Of a stretch of 64,000 nucleotides of DNA, positions 44,206-54,785 are shown one piece after another. The stretch is from Luteibacter yeojuensis. GTDB taxonomy: Bacteria > Pseudomonadota > Gammaproteobacteria > Xanthomonadales > Rhodanobacteraceae. The notes beneath the pieces were generated by a model. That model saw only the letters and a program-made list of their open reading frames with translations, did no database searches and was not told the DNA's origin. A program made the position numbers and the translations under genes. The stretch's first letter is position 1, and each line of letters opens with the position of its first letter. The stretch lies in NCBI RefSeq assembly GCF_000964085.1, contig NZ_JZRB01000045.1, forward strand, positions 1 through 64,000, read 5' to 3'.

Positions 44206-44301
44206 GTAGGAGCCCACACCCGTGGGCGACATCTTCGCGCGACTCGCTGCGAGACCTTTGGCGCCGTCGCGAAAGGCGTCGCCCACGGAGTGGGCTCCTA
44301 C
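44206..44301. repeat. Type C REP element, copy 1 (96 bp), overlapping the folD stop
   Basis: Begins GTAGGAGCCCAC and ends GTGGGCTCCTAC, with GTGGGCGAC/GTCGCCCAC further in; the middle is different from copy 2. The TAG of folD (44298-44300 on the minus strand) lies in the GTAGGAG end of the element. Same length (96 bp) as copy 2. Confidence 0.85.
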
Positions 44302-45158
44302 ATCGCGTTGTCGAGGGCGTCGGCGGCTTCGAGGGTGTTTTCCATCAGGGTGGCCACCGTCATCGGGCCCACGCCACCCGGCACCGGGGTGATCCAGGCG
44401 GCGCGCTCGGCGGCCGGGCCAAACTCCACGTCGCCGACGAGCCGGCCGTCTTCCAGGCGGTTGATGCCCACGTCCACGACGACGGCGCCCGGCTTCACCC
44501 AGTCGCCCTTCACCAGCCCGGGCTTGCCAGCGGCCACCACGAGGATATCGGCCTGGCGGACGAAGCTTTCGAGATCCTGCGTGAACTTGTGGCAGGAAGT
44601 GACTGTACAGCCTGCAATTAGTAGCTCAAGTGCGAGCGGACGGCCCACATGATTGGAGACGCCGACAATCACCGCATGGCGCCCGCGCACCGGGCGATCG
44701 GTATGGCCAAGCAGCGTCATGACGCCCTTGGGCGTGCACGGGCGCAGGCCGAAACGGCGCAGCGCGAGGCGACCCACGTTGACCGCCTGGAAGCCGTCGA
44801 CATCCTTGCGTGCATCGATGCGGTCGACCAGCGCGTCCTCGTCGATATGGTGCGGCAGCGGCGACTGCACGAGGATGCCGTGCACGGCCGGGTCGGCGTT
44901 GAGCCGGTCGATGAGCGCGAACAGTTCGTCCTGCGTGGTCTCGGCTGGCAGGTCGTAGCCGAACGATTCGAAGCCCACCTGCTGGCAGGCGCGGCGCTTG
45001 TTCTTGACGTACACGGCGGAAGCCGGGTCCTCGCCGACCAGCACCACGGCCAGGCCGGGTTTGCCGCGGCCTTCGTCAACGCGCTTCGCCACGCGGCGGG
45101 CAATGTGTTCGAGCAGTTCGTGGGCGATGCGCTTGCCGTCGAGGATACGTGCGGTCAT
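44298..45158 (-). CDS. folD: Bifunctional methylenetetrahydrofolate dehydrogenase/cyclohydrolase
   Basis: 286 aa. [31 protein letters not shown] (catalytic Lys in KNK), [37 protein letters not shown] and [11 protein letters not shown] are signature regions; NADP loop [36 protein letters not shown] closes. It supplies one-carbon units as 5,10-methenyl- and 10-formyl-THF. In [10 protein letters not shown] the usual VGRSxxVGxP Arg is Val, a mild deviation. The stop codon comes from the REP copy at 44206. Confidence 0.96.
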   Translation of the reverse strand: MTARILDGKRIAHELLEHIARRVAKRVDEGRGKPGLAVVLVGEDPASAVYVKNKRRACQQVGFESFGYDLPAETTQDELFALIDRLNADPAVHGILVQSPLPHHIDEDALVDRIDARKDVDGFQAVNVGRLALRRFGLRPCTPKGVMTLLGHTDRPVRGRHAVIVGVSNHVGRPLALELLIAGCTVTSCHKFTQDLESFVRQADILVVAAGKPGLVKGDWVKPGAVVVDVGINRLEDGRLVGDVEFGPAAERAAWITPVPGGVGPMTVATLMENTLEAADALDNAM

Positions 45159-45207
45159 GGAAGTTCGCCCTGCGAAAAGCGGTGCATTATCCGTGATTTA
45201 ATGGCGA

Positions 45208-45780
45208 ATGACCATTGATACCGTGCCCTACCCGCATGACCTGACCGACGGCGTGGTCACGCTGCGCGCGTACCGCGACGCCGACGCCGAAGCGCTGGCC
45301 GCGGCGGTGCGCGAATCCGTCGCCACGGCCGGCCCCTGGCTCGCCTGGGCGCGTGCCGACTATGACACGGCCACCGCGCAGGACTGGATCCGCCTCTGCA
45401 AGCAGGCGTGGCTGCTCGGCGACGGCTTCGAGATGCTGATCGTCGACGCCCGCACCGATACCTTCCTTGGCGGCATGGGCGTGAACCAGCGCAACCGCGA
45501 ACACCGCTTCGCCAACCTGGGCTACTGGGTACGTGAGTCGGCACAGCGGCAGGGCCTGGTCACCCGCGCCGGCAAGCTGGCGCTACGCTGGGCGTTCGAG
45601 GTGGCCGGCCTGAGCCGGATTGAGATCGTGGCCGCGCGCGACAACCTGCCGAGCCGGAAAGCCGCCGAACGCATCGGAGGCACTTTCGAAGGAATGTTAC
45701 GCAATAGATTGATTATAAACGGATCATGCGTGGACGCTGCCATGTACTCCGTTTTTCCCAAGGATACTGCCCGCCCGTAG
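45208..45780 (+). CDS. RimJ/RimL-type GNAT acetyltransferase
   Basis: 190 aa. GVVTLRAYRDADAEALAAAV and FANLGYWVRESAQRQGLVTRAGKLALRWAFEVAGLSRIEIVAARDNLPSRKAAERIGGTFEGMLRNRLIINGSCVDAAMYSV follow the RimJ/L N-acetyltransferase pattern; the acetyl-CoA loop is seen as RESAQRQGL. It may acetylate a protein N-terminus or small amine. Divergent from folD. Its TAG stop is the first part of the type C REP copy 2. Confidence 0.87.
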   Translation: MTIDTVPYPHDLTDGVVTLRAYRDADAEALAAAVRESVATAGPWLAWARADYDTATAQDWIRLCKQAWLLGDGFEMLIVDARTDTFLGGMGVNQRNREHRFANLGYWVRESAQRQGLVTRAGKLALRWAFEVAGLSRIEIVAARDNLPSRKAAERIGGTFEGMLRNRLIINGSCVDAAMYSVFPKDTARP

Positions 45781-45872
45781 GAGCCCACTCCGTGGGCGAC
45801 ATCTTTTGCGCCTCCGCCCCAGGTCCTGTTGCTCTTCGCCGGGAGCTGTCGCCCACGGAGGTGGGCTCCTAC
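45777..45872. repeat. Type C REP element, copy 2 (96 bp), overlapping the GNAT stop
   Basis: Starts GTAGGAGCCCACTCCGTGGG and ends with the near inverse (GTGGGCTCCTAC). The GNAT gene's TAG (45778-45780) lies in the first bases. The element ends 10 bp before the moeB stop at 45883, so it sits between two convergent genes where a bidirectional terminator would be useful. Confidence 0.85.
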
Positions 45873-45882
45873 ACGGGGGTGT

Positions 45883-47052
<1,170 letters not shown>

Positions 47053-47055
47053 GCG

Positions 47056-47072
47056 GCACCTCCGAAAGGTGC
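47056..47072 (-). promoter_or_regulatory. Hairpin over the moeB ribosome-binding site
   Basis: GCACCT (47056-47061) and AGGTGC (47067-47072) with a 5-nt loop. On the minus strand GGAGGTGC is the SD of moeB, so the stem pairs with it. Six-base arms could arise by chance. Confidence 0.35.
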
Positions 47073-47079
47073 GGCGCGC

Positions 47080-48489
47080 TTACTTCTCGCGCCGCTTCGC
47101 GTTGCGGATCATGCGCTGGCGCTTGCGCGCCTGGCTCGCCGTCAGCTCGTTCTTCTTGCCGGCGAACGGGTTCTCGCCGTCGCGGAAATCGATGCGGATA
47201 GGCGTGCCTTCCAGCTTGTAGCGCGTGCGGAAGAAGTTTTCGAGGTAGCGACGGTAGGCCGGCGCGATGTGCTTCGTGCGGCTGCCGTGGATGACGATGG
47301 TGGGCGGGTTGTTGCCGCCCGGGTGCGCGTAGCGCAGCTTGGGCGCATGCCCGCGCACCAGCGGCGGCTGGTACGACTCGTAGGCCTTTTCCAGCGTGCG
47401 CGTGAGGTCGCTCGAGGAGAGCTCCTTAGTCGCCGCCGTGTGGGCGCGCACCACGGAGCGCATCAGCTCGCGCATGCCCGAGCCGTGCAGCGCCGAGATG
47501 AAGACGATCTTGGCCCAGCTGGCGAACTGCAGGCGGCGCTCGAGCGCCTTGACCGTCTGCTCGCGCTGGTAGGCGTCCAGGCCATCCCACTTGTTCACGG
47601 CGATGACGAGGGCGCGGCCCTCCTCGATGACGTGGCCGATGAGGGTAAGGTCCTGGTCGGCGAGGTTCTCGCGGGCGTCGATCATCAGCACCGTGACCTG
47701 CGCCGCGGCAATGGACTGCAACGTCTTGATGACGCTGAACTTCTCCACTGCCTCTTCCACGCGCGCCTTGCGCCGCACGCCGGCGGTATCGATAAGCGTG
47801 TAACGCTTGCCGTCGCGCTCCAGCCGCACGCGGATGGGATCGCGCGTGGTGCCCGCCAGGTCGGAAACGATGAGGCGGTCTTCGCCCAGGAGGCGGTTGA
47901 TGAGCGTGGACTTGCCGGCATTGGGGCGGCCGACGATGGCCACGCGCATGCCCTGCTCCTCCAGCGACAGGCGCGCCTCGGCGCCATCGTCTTCATCCGG
48001 CGGCAGGTGCGGCAGCGCGCTGGCCACGAGGACATCGATGCCGCGATTGTGCGCCGCCGACATGGGCAGGGTCTGCGCGACGCCGAACGACGCGAACTCG
48101 GCCATGACCGTGGGCTCGTCGGTGCCGTCGGTTTTATTGACGACGACGATGACCGGCTTGCCGCTGCGGCGGAGCTCGCCAAGGATGCTGGCATCGAGCG
48201 GAAGGATGCCGTCGCGGGCATCGACCACGAAGACGAGCAGGTTCGCTTCGCCGATGGCGAGGCGAACCTGCTGGGCCGTGAGGCCCTCGATGCCTTCGTC
48301 GCTGCCCGAGAGGCCGCCGGTGTCGACCACCACGAACGGGCGCTCGCCCAGGTGGCAGATGCCGTAGTGGCGGTCGCGCGTGACGCCGGGCATGTCGGCG
48401 ACGAGGGCGTCCCTGCTACGCGTCAGCGCATTGAAGAGGGTCGACTTACCGACGTTGGGACGGCCGACCAGGGCGATGACGGGCAACAT
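47080..48489 (-). CDS. der: Ribosome-associated GTPase Der (EngA)
   Basis: 469 aa with two tandem G domains: first P-loop GRPNVGKSTLFNAL at residues 8-21, G3 DTGGL and G4 NKTD; second GRPNAGKSTLINRLL near residue 185, with DTAGV and NKWD. The C-terminal KH-like domain and a basic tail complete the protein. It is essential for 50S subunit assembly. It ends the ndk-rlmN-pilW-rodZ-yfgM-bamB-der run. Confidence 0.98.
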   Translation of the reverse strand: MLPVIALVGRPNVGKSTLFNALTRSRDALVADMPGVTRDRHYGICHLGERPFVVVDTGGLSGSDEGIEGLTAQQVRLAIGEANLLVFVVDARDGILPLDASILGELRRSGKPVIVVVNKTDGTDEPTVMAEFASFGVAQTLPMSAAHNRGIDVLVASALPHLPPDEDDGAEARLSLEEQGMRVAIVGRPNAGKSTLINRLLGEDRLIVSDLAGTTRDPIRVRLERDGKRYTLIDTAGVRRKARVEEAVEKFSVIKTLQSIAAAQVTVLMIDARENLADQDLTLIGHVIEEGRALVIAVNKWDGLDAYQREQTVKALERRLQFASWAKIVFISALHGSGMRELMRSVVRAHTAATKELSSSDLTRTLEKAYESYQPPLVRGHAPKLRYAHPGGNNPPTIVIHGSRTKHIAPAYRRYLENFFRTRYKLEGTPIRIDFRDGENPFAGKKNELTASQARKRQRMIRNAKRREK

Positions 48490-48515
48490 GGGGGAAGCAA
48501 GGGTCCTTCAGTGGA

Positions 48516-49712
48516 TCAGTGGGCGACGCGGTATGCGCCGACGTGGCCTTCCACGTCCTCGACATACACGGTATCGCCCGAGACGACGGGCTGGGCGCGG
48601 ATGGCCTTCTTCGACAGGCGCTCGCGGGCGACGATCTTGCCGTCGGCGCTGTTCAGCCAGTGGATGTGGCCATCGAGGTCGCCCACGACCAGGTAATCAC
48701 CCTGCGCCGCGGGGCCGGTGACCCAGCGCCACTTGAGGGCGTCCTGCTTCCAGATGTTGGCGCCGCTGGCCTTGTCGAAGGCGAACACCTGGGAGGTGTC
48801 GTCCGCGCCATAGACCCCGTTGCCGTGCACGTCGAGCGAGGTGAACGTCGAGAAGTTGTGGTTCCACAGCGGGCGGCCGCTGGGGCCGTCGAACGCCGCG
48901 ATCTGGCCGTGGTAGGCGCCACCGTAGAGGGTGGTGCCGTCGAGGCTGATGGCGCCGTCGGCGTCGTTGAGGCGATCGATCTCGGTGCGGCCCTCGCCGC
49001 TGGCGAGGGTCTGCTCCCAAAGCTTCTCGCCATTGTCGAGGCGGATGGCGACGAGCTTGCCGGCGTCGCTGCCGGAGAAGACCACGCCATTGGCCACCAG
49101 CAGGCGGCCGTTGCCGCGGAGGCTGAGCAGCGGCACCTGCGACTGGTCGTACACCCAGCGGCGTTCGCCCGACTTGGCGTCGAGACCATAGATGCGGCCG
49201 TCGTTGCAGCGGACCACGACGAGGTCGCCCACGATGACGGGTGCCGTGACGACCTCGGACGAGACCTCGGCGGCCCAGCGGCGCTCGCCGTCCTTCGCAT
49301 TCATGGCGTAGACGTGGCCATCGAGCGTGCCCACGGCGAGGAGATCGCCCGTGACACCCGGGCCACCCGAGAAGCGGGCGTCTTCGCGCTTGGCATCGCC
49401 CCAGCCGAACCAGCCGTGTTGGCGGATGCTCTTCGACCACAGGGTTTTGCCGCTGGCGGCGTCGAACGCGGCCAGCTTGCCGTCGGTGCTGGCGGCATAG
49501 ACGACGTTGTCGACCACGGCCGGGCGCATGCGGATGCCGGATTCGGCCGAGCCGTCACCGACGCTGTTCTTCCACAGGCGCTCAACCTTGATGGACGGCT
49601 CGAACTTCTTGTCGAGCGGGGTCGGCGGTTCGACGTTTTCCTTCTTGAACGAATGGCAGCCGGCCACGGCGGCCAGCGAGGAGGTCAACGCGATTGCCCA
49701 GAAACGTTTCAT
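48516..49712 (-). CDS. bamB: Outer membrane assembly lipoprotein BamB
   Basis: 398 aa. Signal with lipobox AVAGC, then an eight-bladed beta-propeller of PQQ-like repeats (VVYAASTDGKLAAFDAASGKTLWSKSI, LLAVGTLDGHVYAMNAKDGERRWAAEVSSEV ...). It binds BamA and supports insertion of outer-membrane proteins. It overlaps yfgM by 4 bp and is 26 bp from der. Confidence 0.95.
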   Translation of the reverse strand: MKRFWAIALTSSLAAVAGCHSFKKENVEPPTPLDKKFEPSIKVERLWKNSVGDGSAESGIRMRPAVVDNVVYAASTDGKLAAFDAASGKTLWSKSIRQHGWFGWGDAKREDARFSGGPGVTGDLLAVGTLDGHVYAMNAKDGERRWAAEVSSEVVTAPVIVGDLVVVRCNDGRIYGLDAKSGERRWVYDQSQVPLLSLRGNGRLLVANGVVFSGSDAGKLVAIRLDNGEKLWEQTLASGEGRTEIDRLNDADGAISLDGTTLYGGAYHGQIAAFDGPSGRPLWNHNFSTFTSLDVHGNGVYGADDTSQVFAFDKASGANIWKQDALKWRWVTGPAAQGDYLVVGDLDGHIHWLNSADGKIVARERLSKKAIRAQPVVSGDTVYVEDVEGHVGAYRVAH

Positions 49713-50359
49713 GCACCCTGCTTCCCGGCCACGGCCAGATCATCGAGTTTGGTTTGAACCACACCGCGCTGCGGTGCGCTGTCGCCCATGGCGGCGATCG
49801 CCGCCTGGTAGGCCTTGCGTGCGTCGTCGGGGCGTCCCAGCTTGACCAGCACATCGCCGCGGAGTTCCTGCGTGGCGGCATCGAAGCCCTTGCCCTGCAG
49901 CGCGTCGAGCGCCGTGAGGGCGTCCTGCGGCTTGCCCTGCGCATACTTGAGCTGGGCCACGCGGAGGCCGACGAGGGCCTTCAGCGTATCGTCCTTCGCG
50001 TGGGCCTGCGCCCAGTCGAGGTCGCCCGCGGCCTTGTCGGCCTGGCCCGCCATGACGTTGCGCTGCGCGCGCTCGCCGGCGGCGAAGACGGCCCACGCCG
50101 TATCCGAGTAATCCTTCATCAGGCTCTCGGTGCGGACATCGGCTTCGGTGGGCTTGTTGGTGGCGTTGGCCAGCTGCAGGGCGGCATACACGTTGGCGGC
50201 CTCCTGCTCGTGGCCGGCGCGGTGCGATTTCCACTGCTGCCAGCCAAAGATGAGCACCAGGCCGAGGGCGATGCCGACGGCGATGGAAACGCCGTTCTTG
50301 CGGAGCCACTGCTGGACGCGTTCGCCCTGTTCGTAATCGTCGTAAATATCGAATGCCAT
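49709..50359 (-). CDS. yfgM: YfgM-like membrane TPR protein (SecYEG-associated chaperone)
   Basis: 216 aa. Start at MAFDIYDDYEQGERVQQWLRKN; a TM helix at about 24-42 (GVSIAVGIALGLVLIFGWQQW) and a periplasmic TPR-like region rich in Ala. This is the usual form of YfgM, which links SecYEG and PpiD. Overlaps bamB by 4 bp. A strong terminator separates it from rodZ. Confidence 0.9.
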   Translation of the reverse strand: MAFDIYDDYEQGERVQQWLRKNGVSIAVGIALGLVLIFGWQQWKSHRAGHEQEAANVYAALQLANATNKPTEADVRTESLMKDYSDTAWAVFAAGERAQRNVMAGQADKAAGDLDWAQAHAKDDTLKALVGLRVAQLKYAQGKPQDALTALDALQGKGFDAATQELRGDVLVKLGRPDDARKAYQAAIAAMGDSAPQRGVVQTKLDDLAVAGKQGA

Positions 50360-50422
50360 GCGATCACCCACTGCGCCCCGGGGCACAGCAAACCTTGGAG
50401 GGGAAATAAAACAATAGGGAAG

Positions 50423-50459
50423 GATACCCGAAAAGCGCCGCGAGGCGGCGCCGGGTATC
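50423..50459 (-). terminator. Intrinsic terminator after rodZ
   Basis: On the minus strand GCGCCGC-CTC-GCGGCGC is followed by TTTT, within an outer GATACCCG/CGGGTATC pairing that overlaps the rodZ stop codon. It ends the ndk-to-rodZ transcript, so yfgM-bamB-der should have its own promoter in 50360-50420. Confidence 0.75.
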
Positions 50460-51519
50460 AGTAGGCGATGGGTGCGGCCTTGCCGTCGCGCACATCGACC
50501 CGGAAACGGGCGACATTGGCGCGGCGGAACGACTCGATCTGCACCGGCTGGCCATCGACCGTGGCCTGGGCGCCGTTGGCGTTGCCGATGCGCACGTCGA
50601 GCGGTGAATCGCTGTGGTACGACTTCTGCGTGCCGGCCGGCAGGATGCCGTACTCCAGGCGCTGGCCCGCCGCATCCGTGACTTCCACCCAGCTGGCGGC
50701 CGGGAGGTTCAGGGTGAGGTCGTGGCCGCCCTGGCCCGCCGCCGCGGCGGCGGGTGCCGGCGAGGCGGCCGTGGTGGCAAGCGGCGTCCGGGCGGCGCTG
50801 TGGTCGAGCGGCGGGAACATCGCCATGCTGGCGAGCACCGGCTGGTCTTCCGCATGCGATTCGGCGGCAGGGACCGGGGCCGGTGGCTGCGTCGCAGCCG
50901 AGGCCACCGCGGTGCTGCCAGCCGACGCCGGGGCGTCCTGCTGGGCGACCGGGGTGGCGTCGAGCGGCGCCAGGCGCGGCATGTCGCGGTCGAGCGTGCC
51001 ACGCACGCCCAGCCACACCATGGGCACCACGATGATGGCGGTCAGCACCACGTAAGTGGCGGCCGTGACATACCGTTCGAGCAGGTAACGCGAGTGCGAG
51101 ACCCCACCGGTGACGACCAGATCGGGCTGGCGCGGCTGGTGGCGTGCCAGTTCGGCCTGGATGGCCGCCTCTTCGACGCCCACGTACTGGCCGTACTTGG
51201 TGAGGTAGCCGCTTAAATAGACGGAGTAGTCGATGCCGCCGTACTCGCCGGCCTCGAGCTGGCGGAGCAGGCGCACAGGCAGGCGCAGGGCCTGGCCGCA
51301 AGCCTCGATCGTGTAGCCACGTGCCTCGCGCGCCGCGCGCAGGCGGGCGCCGAAGTTGCCTTCGGTGGCGTGGTCGATGAGAACGCGGCCACCATCGGCG
51401 GCCTGGGAATCAGTCTGCGGGTCCATGGCGTCCTCCCTGCTCTGAAAGGGCTCGATGCCGGCGAACAGATCCTGCTCGCGCTCGTCCCGACCGTTTGAAT
51501 TCGACGATGCAGTGGTCAT
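50458..51519 (-). CDS. rodZ: RodZ-type cell-shape protein
   Basis: 353 aa. The cytoplasmic HTH_25 domain (FGARLRAAREARGYTIEACGQALRLPVRLLRQLEAGEYGGIDYSVYLSGYLTKYGQYV) is at about 57-110, a TM helix at about 155-175, a Pro/Ala-rich spacer and a C-terminal DUF4115 beta domain (LTLNLPAASWVEVTDAAGQRLEYGILPAG). RodZ connects MreB to the elongasome. It overlaps pilW by 4 bp. Confidence 0.92.
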   Translation of the reverse strand: MTTASSNSNGRDEREQDLFAGIEPFQSREDAMDPQTDSQAADGGRVLIDHATEGNFGARLRAAREARGYTIEACGQALRLPVRLLRQLEAGEYGGIDYSVYLSGYLTKYGQYVGVEEAAIQAELARHQPRQPDLVVTGGVSHSRYLLERYVTAATYVVLTAIIVVPMVWLGVRGTLDRDMPRLAPLDATPVAQQDAPASAGSTAVASAATQPPAPVPAAESHAEDQPVLASMAMFPPLDHSAARTPLATTAASPAPAAAAAGQGGHDLTLNLPAASWVEVTDAAGQRLEYGILPAGTQKSYHSDSPLDVRIGNANGAQATVDGQPVQIESFRRANVARFRVDVRDGKAAPIAY

Positions 51520-52298
51520 TGACGTGCTGTGGCTTCGAGAGCGTGCGCGGGATCCGAATCCGGGAACTTTGCGCGCAGGCGTTTAGCGTAATCCTGGGCA
51601 ACCTCCCCGTTGCCCAGACGGAGCTCGATATCGTGGCCGAGCTTCAACGCATCGGGGCTGTCGACACCCAGCGCCTCGAAGCGCTGGAGGAAGGCACGGG
51701 CCCTGAATGCATCGTTCTTAAGGTACAACACGTTCGCCATCTGAAACAGGGCGTCGCCGTTATTCGGGTTGCGCTCGAGGGCCTTGCGGAAATAGGCCTC
51801 GGCGCCGTCGTAATCCTGCGCCTTGAGGGCGCACGTGCCGGCGTTGCTCAACGCCACGTCGGGCGTGCCGTAGAACGGATCGGCCAGCGCACGGTCGAAA
51901 TAGGGCTTGGCGTCGGCCGCGCGGCCCTGCTGGCACAGGAACACCGCGAGGTTGTTGTTGGCGTCACCCTTCTTCGGGTCGATCTCCACCGCCTTGCGGT
52001 AGTTGAGCTCGGCGTTGGCCGGGTCCTTGATGCGCTCGTACAGCACCGCGAGCACGGTGCGCGCGGGGGCGAAGTTCGGGTCGAACTGGATAGCCTTGTT
52101 GAGCTTGTCCATGGCGCCCTCGAGATTGCCCTGCTCCATGTAGCGGCGGCCGAGCTCGGTATGGACCTCGGCGCCGTGGCGACGTTCGTCGGCCTTGGAA
52201 TCCGGCTTGAGGTTGGACCCCGGGCCACCGCCCGTCGTGACGCAGCCCGCGCACGCGAACGCCAGCGCGGCCACCATCCCCCACCGATCAAGCCGCAT
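51516..52298 (-). CDS. pilW: Type IV pilus biogenesis lipoprotein PilW/PilF
   Basis: 260 aa. Lipobox FACAGC; then about six TPR units beginning [33 protein letters not shown]. PilF/PilW is the pilotin that helps the PilQ secretin reach the outer membrane. Gene order rlmN-pilW-rodZ is standard in Xanthomonadales and Pseudomonas. It overlaps rlmN by 11 bp. Confidence 0.94.
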   Translation of the reverse strand: MRLDRWGMVAALAFACAGCVTTGGGPGSNLKPDSKADERRHGAEVHTELGRRYMEQGNLEGAMDKLNKAIQFDPNFAPARTVLAVLYERIKDPANAELNYRKAVEIDPKKGDANNNLAVFLCQQGRAADAKPYFDRALADPFYGTPDVALSNAGTCALKAQDYDGAEAYFRKALERNPNNGDALFQMANVLYLKNDAFRARAFLQRFEALGVDSPDALKLGHDIELRLGNGEVAQDYAKRLRAKFPDSDPAHALEATARQ

Positions 52299-53412
52299 TC
52301 ACAACCCCTTCTTCGAGCTTCTTTCGGAACTCCGCCTGGCGGCGGGTACGGTCGACCACCTGGCCCTTCAGCTGGCCACAGGCGGCGTCGATGTCGTCGC
52401 CGCGGGTGCGGCGGAGCATGGTCAGCACGCCCGCGTTCAGCAGTTGGGTCTGGAAATTGCGGATTTCTTCCGGCTCCGAGCGCTCGAACCGGGTGCCCGG
52501 GAACGGGTTGAAGGGGATGAGGTTGACCTTGTTGGCACCCGGCAGGCGGCGCATGAACTTGATGAGCTGGCGCGCGTGCTCGGGGCGGTCGTTGATGCCC
52601 TTCATGAGGGTGTATTCGAACGTGATGTGCGTGCGCGGCGCCCGGCGGATGTAGCGCTCGCAGGCGGCCGTGAGCTCGGCCAGGTTGTAGCGCTTGTTGA
52701 GCGGCACCAGCTCGGTGCGGAGCTCGTCGTTGGCGGCGTGCAGCGACACGGCCAGCGCGACATCGCTCTCCGCCGAGAGGCGGTCGATCATGGGCACCAG
52801 CCCGGCCGTGGACAGCGTGACGCGCTTGCTCGCCAGGCCGAAGCCCAGGTCGTCGCGCATCAGGCTCATGGCCTTCACCACGTTATCGAAGTTCAGCAGC
52901 GGCTCGCCCATGCCCATCATCACCACGTTGGTGATGCGGCGCTGCTGGTGCGTGACGTTGCCGAGGAATTTGGCCGCGACCCACATCTGGCCGATGATCT
53001 CGGACGTGGAGAGGTTGCGGGAGAAGCCCTGGGTGGCCGTGGAGCAGAACTGGCAGTTCAGGGCGCAACCCACCTGCGAGGACACGCACAGCGTGCCGCG
53101 GGTGGGTTCCGGGATGTAGACCGTCTCGATGGCGTTGCCGCCATCCATGCCCAGCAGCCACTTGTGGGTGCCGTCGACCGCGCCCTTCTCGAACACGGTG
53201 GACGGCGGCCCGATGTAGCAGCTGGCAATGAGCTTTTCGCGAAGCGCCTTGCCGACGTCGGTCATGGCCTCGAAATTGTTTTCGAGGCGGTGGTAGATCC
53301 ACTTCATGACCTGGTCCGCGCGATACGGCTTCTCGCCCAGGCTGGCGAAGAAATCGCGCAGGCCCTGGCGGTCGAAGTCGAGCAGGTTGACCTTGTCGGC
53401 AGGCGTATTCAC
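52288..53412 (-). CDS. rlmN: Dual-specificity RNA methyltransferase RlmN
   Basis: 374 aa, GTG start. Radical-SAM cysteines Cys116, Cys120 and Cys123 in [24 protein letters not shown]; methyl-carrying and second Cys likely in the C-terminal part ([14 protein letters not shown]). It makes 2-methyladenosine at A2503 of 23S rRNA and A37 of some tRNAs. 8 bp downstream of ndk. Confidence 0.98.
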   Translation of the reverse strand: MNTPADKVNLLDFDRQGLRDFFASLGEKPYRADQVMKWIYHRLENNFEAMTDVGKALREKLIASCYIGPPSTVFEKGAVDGTHKWLLGMDGGNAIETVYIPEPTRGTLCVSSQVGCALNCQFCSTATQGFSRNLSTSEIIGQMWVAAKFLGNVTHQQRRITNVVMMGMGEPLLNFDNVVKAMSLMRDDLGFGLASKRVTLSTAGLVPMIDRLSAESDVALAVSLHAANDELRTELVPLNKRYNLAELTAACERYIRRAPRTHITFEYTLMKGINDRPEHARQLIKFMRRLPGANKVNLIPFNPFPGTRFERSEPEEIRNFQTQLLNAGVLTMLRRTRGDDIDAACGQLKGQVVDRTRRQAEFRKKLEEGVVNAA

Positions 53413-53420
53413 GGCAGTTC

Positions 53421-53846
53421 TCAGTGGGAAACGACGTCCGCGTCGTTGAAGAAGTACTTGATTTCGATGGCGGCGTTTTCGAGCGAATCCGAACCGTGCA
53501 CGGCGTTGGCGTCGATCGAATCGGCGAAATCGGCGCGGATGGTGCCCGGCGCGGCTTCCTTCGGGTTGGTGGCGCCCATGAGGTCGCGGTTCTTGAGGAC
53601 CGCGCCCTCGCCTTCCAGCGCCTGGATCATGACCGGGCCGGAAATCATGAAGTTGACCAGCGCGCCGAAGAACGGGCGCTCCTTGTGGACGGCGTAGAAG
53701 CCTTCGGCCTCTTCGCGGGTCAGCTGCTTCATCTTCGCGGCGACGACCTTGAGGCCGGCCTTTTCAAAGCGGGCCAGGATTTCACCGATGACGTTCTTCT
53801 TGACGGCATCGGGCTTGATGATCGAAAGGGTGCGCTCCAGCGCCAT
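53421..53846 (-). CDS. ndk: Nucleoside diphosphate kinase
   Basis: 141 aa. [11 protein letters not shown] start, and the active-site loop [13 protein letters not shown] with catalytic His117. It equalises NTP and dNTP pools. First gene of the run to rodZ. The start is at MALERTL; a longer frame adds 26 atypical residues. Upstream 240 bp holds the promoter and the psrA promoter on the other strand. Confidence 0.98.
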   Translation of the reverse strand: MALERTLSIIKPDAVKKNVIGEILARFEKAGLKVVAAKMKQLTREEAEGFYAVHKERPFFGALVNFMISGPVMIQALEGEGAVLKNRDLMGATNPKEAAPGTIRADFADSIDANAVHGSDSLENAAIEIKYFFNDADVVSH

Positions 53847-54011
53847 ACGGGTGCTCCGGGAAAGGTTGGAAGAAACGAAGCTTGCCGGACCCCACGCGGG
53901 CGCCCGGTGAAAGTTTGAGGGCAAAGCCGTCAGGAATGACTGACTTAGCTCACGAATTCTTGACGGATTCTAGCTCATTCGCCAGCCGATTGCAGGGTTG
54001 TGCGGCGCACA

Positions 54012-54041
54012 TTGACCACCAAATCGGGGCAGGCGTATTCT
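54012..54041 (+). promoter_or_regulatory. Probable promoter of the psrA-like gene
   Basis: TTGACC (54012-54017), 18-bp spacer, TATTCT (54036-54041). The operator palindrome begins at the last base of the -10, so binding would block RNA polymerase. About 45 bp before the start codon. Confidence 0.6.
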
Positions 54042-54056
54042 CAAACGATCGTTTGA
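54041..54056. promoter_or_regulatory. PsrA-type operator
   Basis: TCAAACGATCGTTTGA is a perfect 16-bp palindrome whose centre is CAAAC-GATC-GTTTG, matching the known PsrA recognition pattern of Pseudomonas and related bacteria (C/GAAAC-N2-4-GTTTG/C). It lies in front of the TetR gene that heads the fadB/fadA genes. Confidence 0.8.
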
Positions 54057-54086
54057 TTCAAACTAACCCCGCCGGAGTGGCCCGCC

Positions 54087-54752
54087 ATGACCAGTGCCCC
54101 CTACGCGTCACGTGAGCGCAGCACCAAGGAACGCATCCTGGGCGCCGCCGAGGCCCTGTTCGCCACGCACGGGTTCGCCGGGGCATCGCTGCGCCAGGTC
54201 ACCGCCGCCGCCCGGGTGAACCTGGCGGCCGTGAACTACCACTTCGGCTCGAAGGACAAGCTGATCGAAGAGGTGTTCCGCCGCCGCCTCGACGAACTCA
54301 ACAGCCGCCGCCTGGCCGCCCTGCACAAGGTCGCGGGCAAGGACGGCACCTCGCTCGAAGACGTGCTCGACGCCTACATCCGCCCTGCCCTCGACCTCAG
54401 CCGCACCGATGGCGGCGGCGCCGCCTTCGTCCGCGTCCTGGCCCGGGCCTACGCCGAGCACAACGAAACCCTGCGCCGCTTCCTGTCCGAGAACTATGGC
54501 CACATCCTGCGCCAGTTCGCCGCCGAGTTCGGCCGCCTGCTGCCGGGCCTGGCCAAGGAAGAGATCTACTGGCGCCTCGATATCGTCACCGGCGCGCTCA
54601 CGTACGCCATGGCCGATTTCGGCATCATCCAGCGCAAGAGCGACGTCGCCGAGCGCGACCACCGCGAGACCGCCGCCGAGCACCTCATCCGCTTCGCCGC
54701 GGCCGGCATGCGCAACCCATCCGTTTCCAACGCCCCGGCCAGCCCCCGCTGA
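54087..54752 (+). CDS. psrA: PsrA-like TetR regulator of fatty-acid beta-oxidation
   Basis: 221 aa. HTH at about 15-60 (STKERILGAAEALFATHGFAGASLRQVTAAARVNLAAVNYHFGSKDKLIEEVF), where NLAAVNYHFGSK is the PsrA/FadR-like recognition helix. The ligand domain (LDLSRTDGGGAAFVRVLARAYAEHNETLRRFLSENYGHILRQFAAEF) resembles PsrA, which releases DNA on binding long-chain fatty acid or acyl-CoA. It is 33 bp upstream of fadB and preceded by a PsrA box, so it controls itself and the fad genes. Confidence 0.85.
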   Translation: MTSAPYASRERSTKERILGAAEALFATHGFAGASLRQVTAAARVNLAAVNYHFGSKDKLIEEVFRRRLDELNSRRLAALHKVAGKDGTSLEDVLDAYIRPALDLSRTDGGGAAFVRVLARAYAEHNETLRRFLSENYGHILRQFAAEFGRLLPGLAKEEIYWRLDIVTGALTYAMADFGIIQRKSDVAERDHRETAAEHLIRFAAAGMRNPSVSNAPASPR

Positions 54753-54785
54753 CCGGCGCGCCCCCTTGCCCCCTCGGAGATCACC

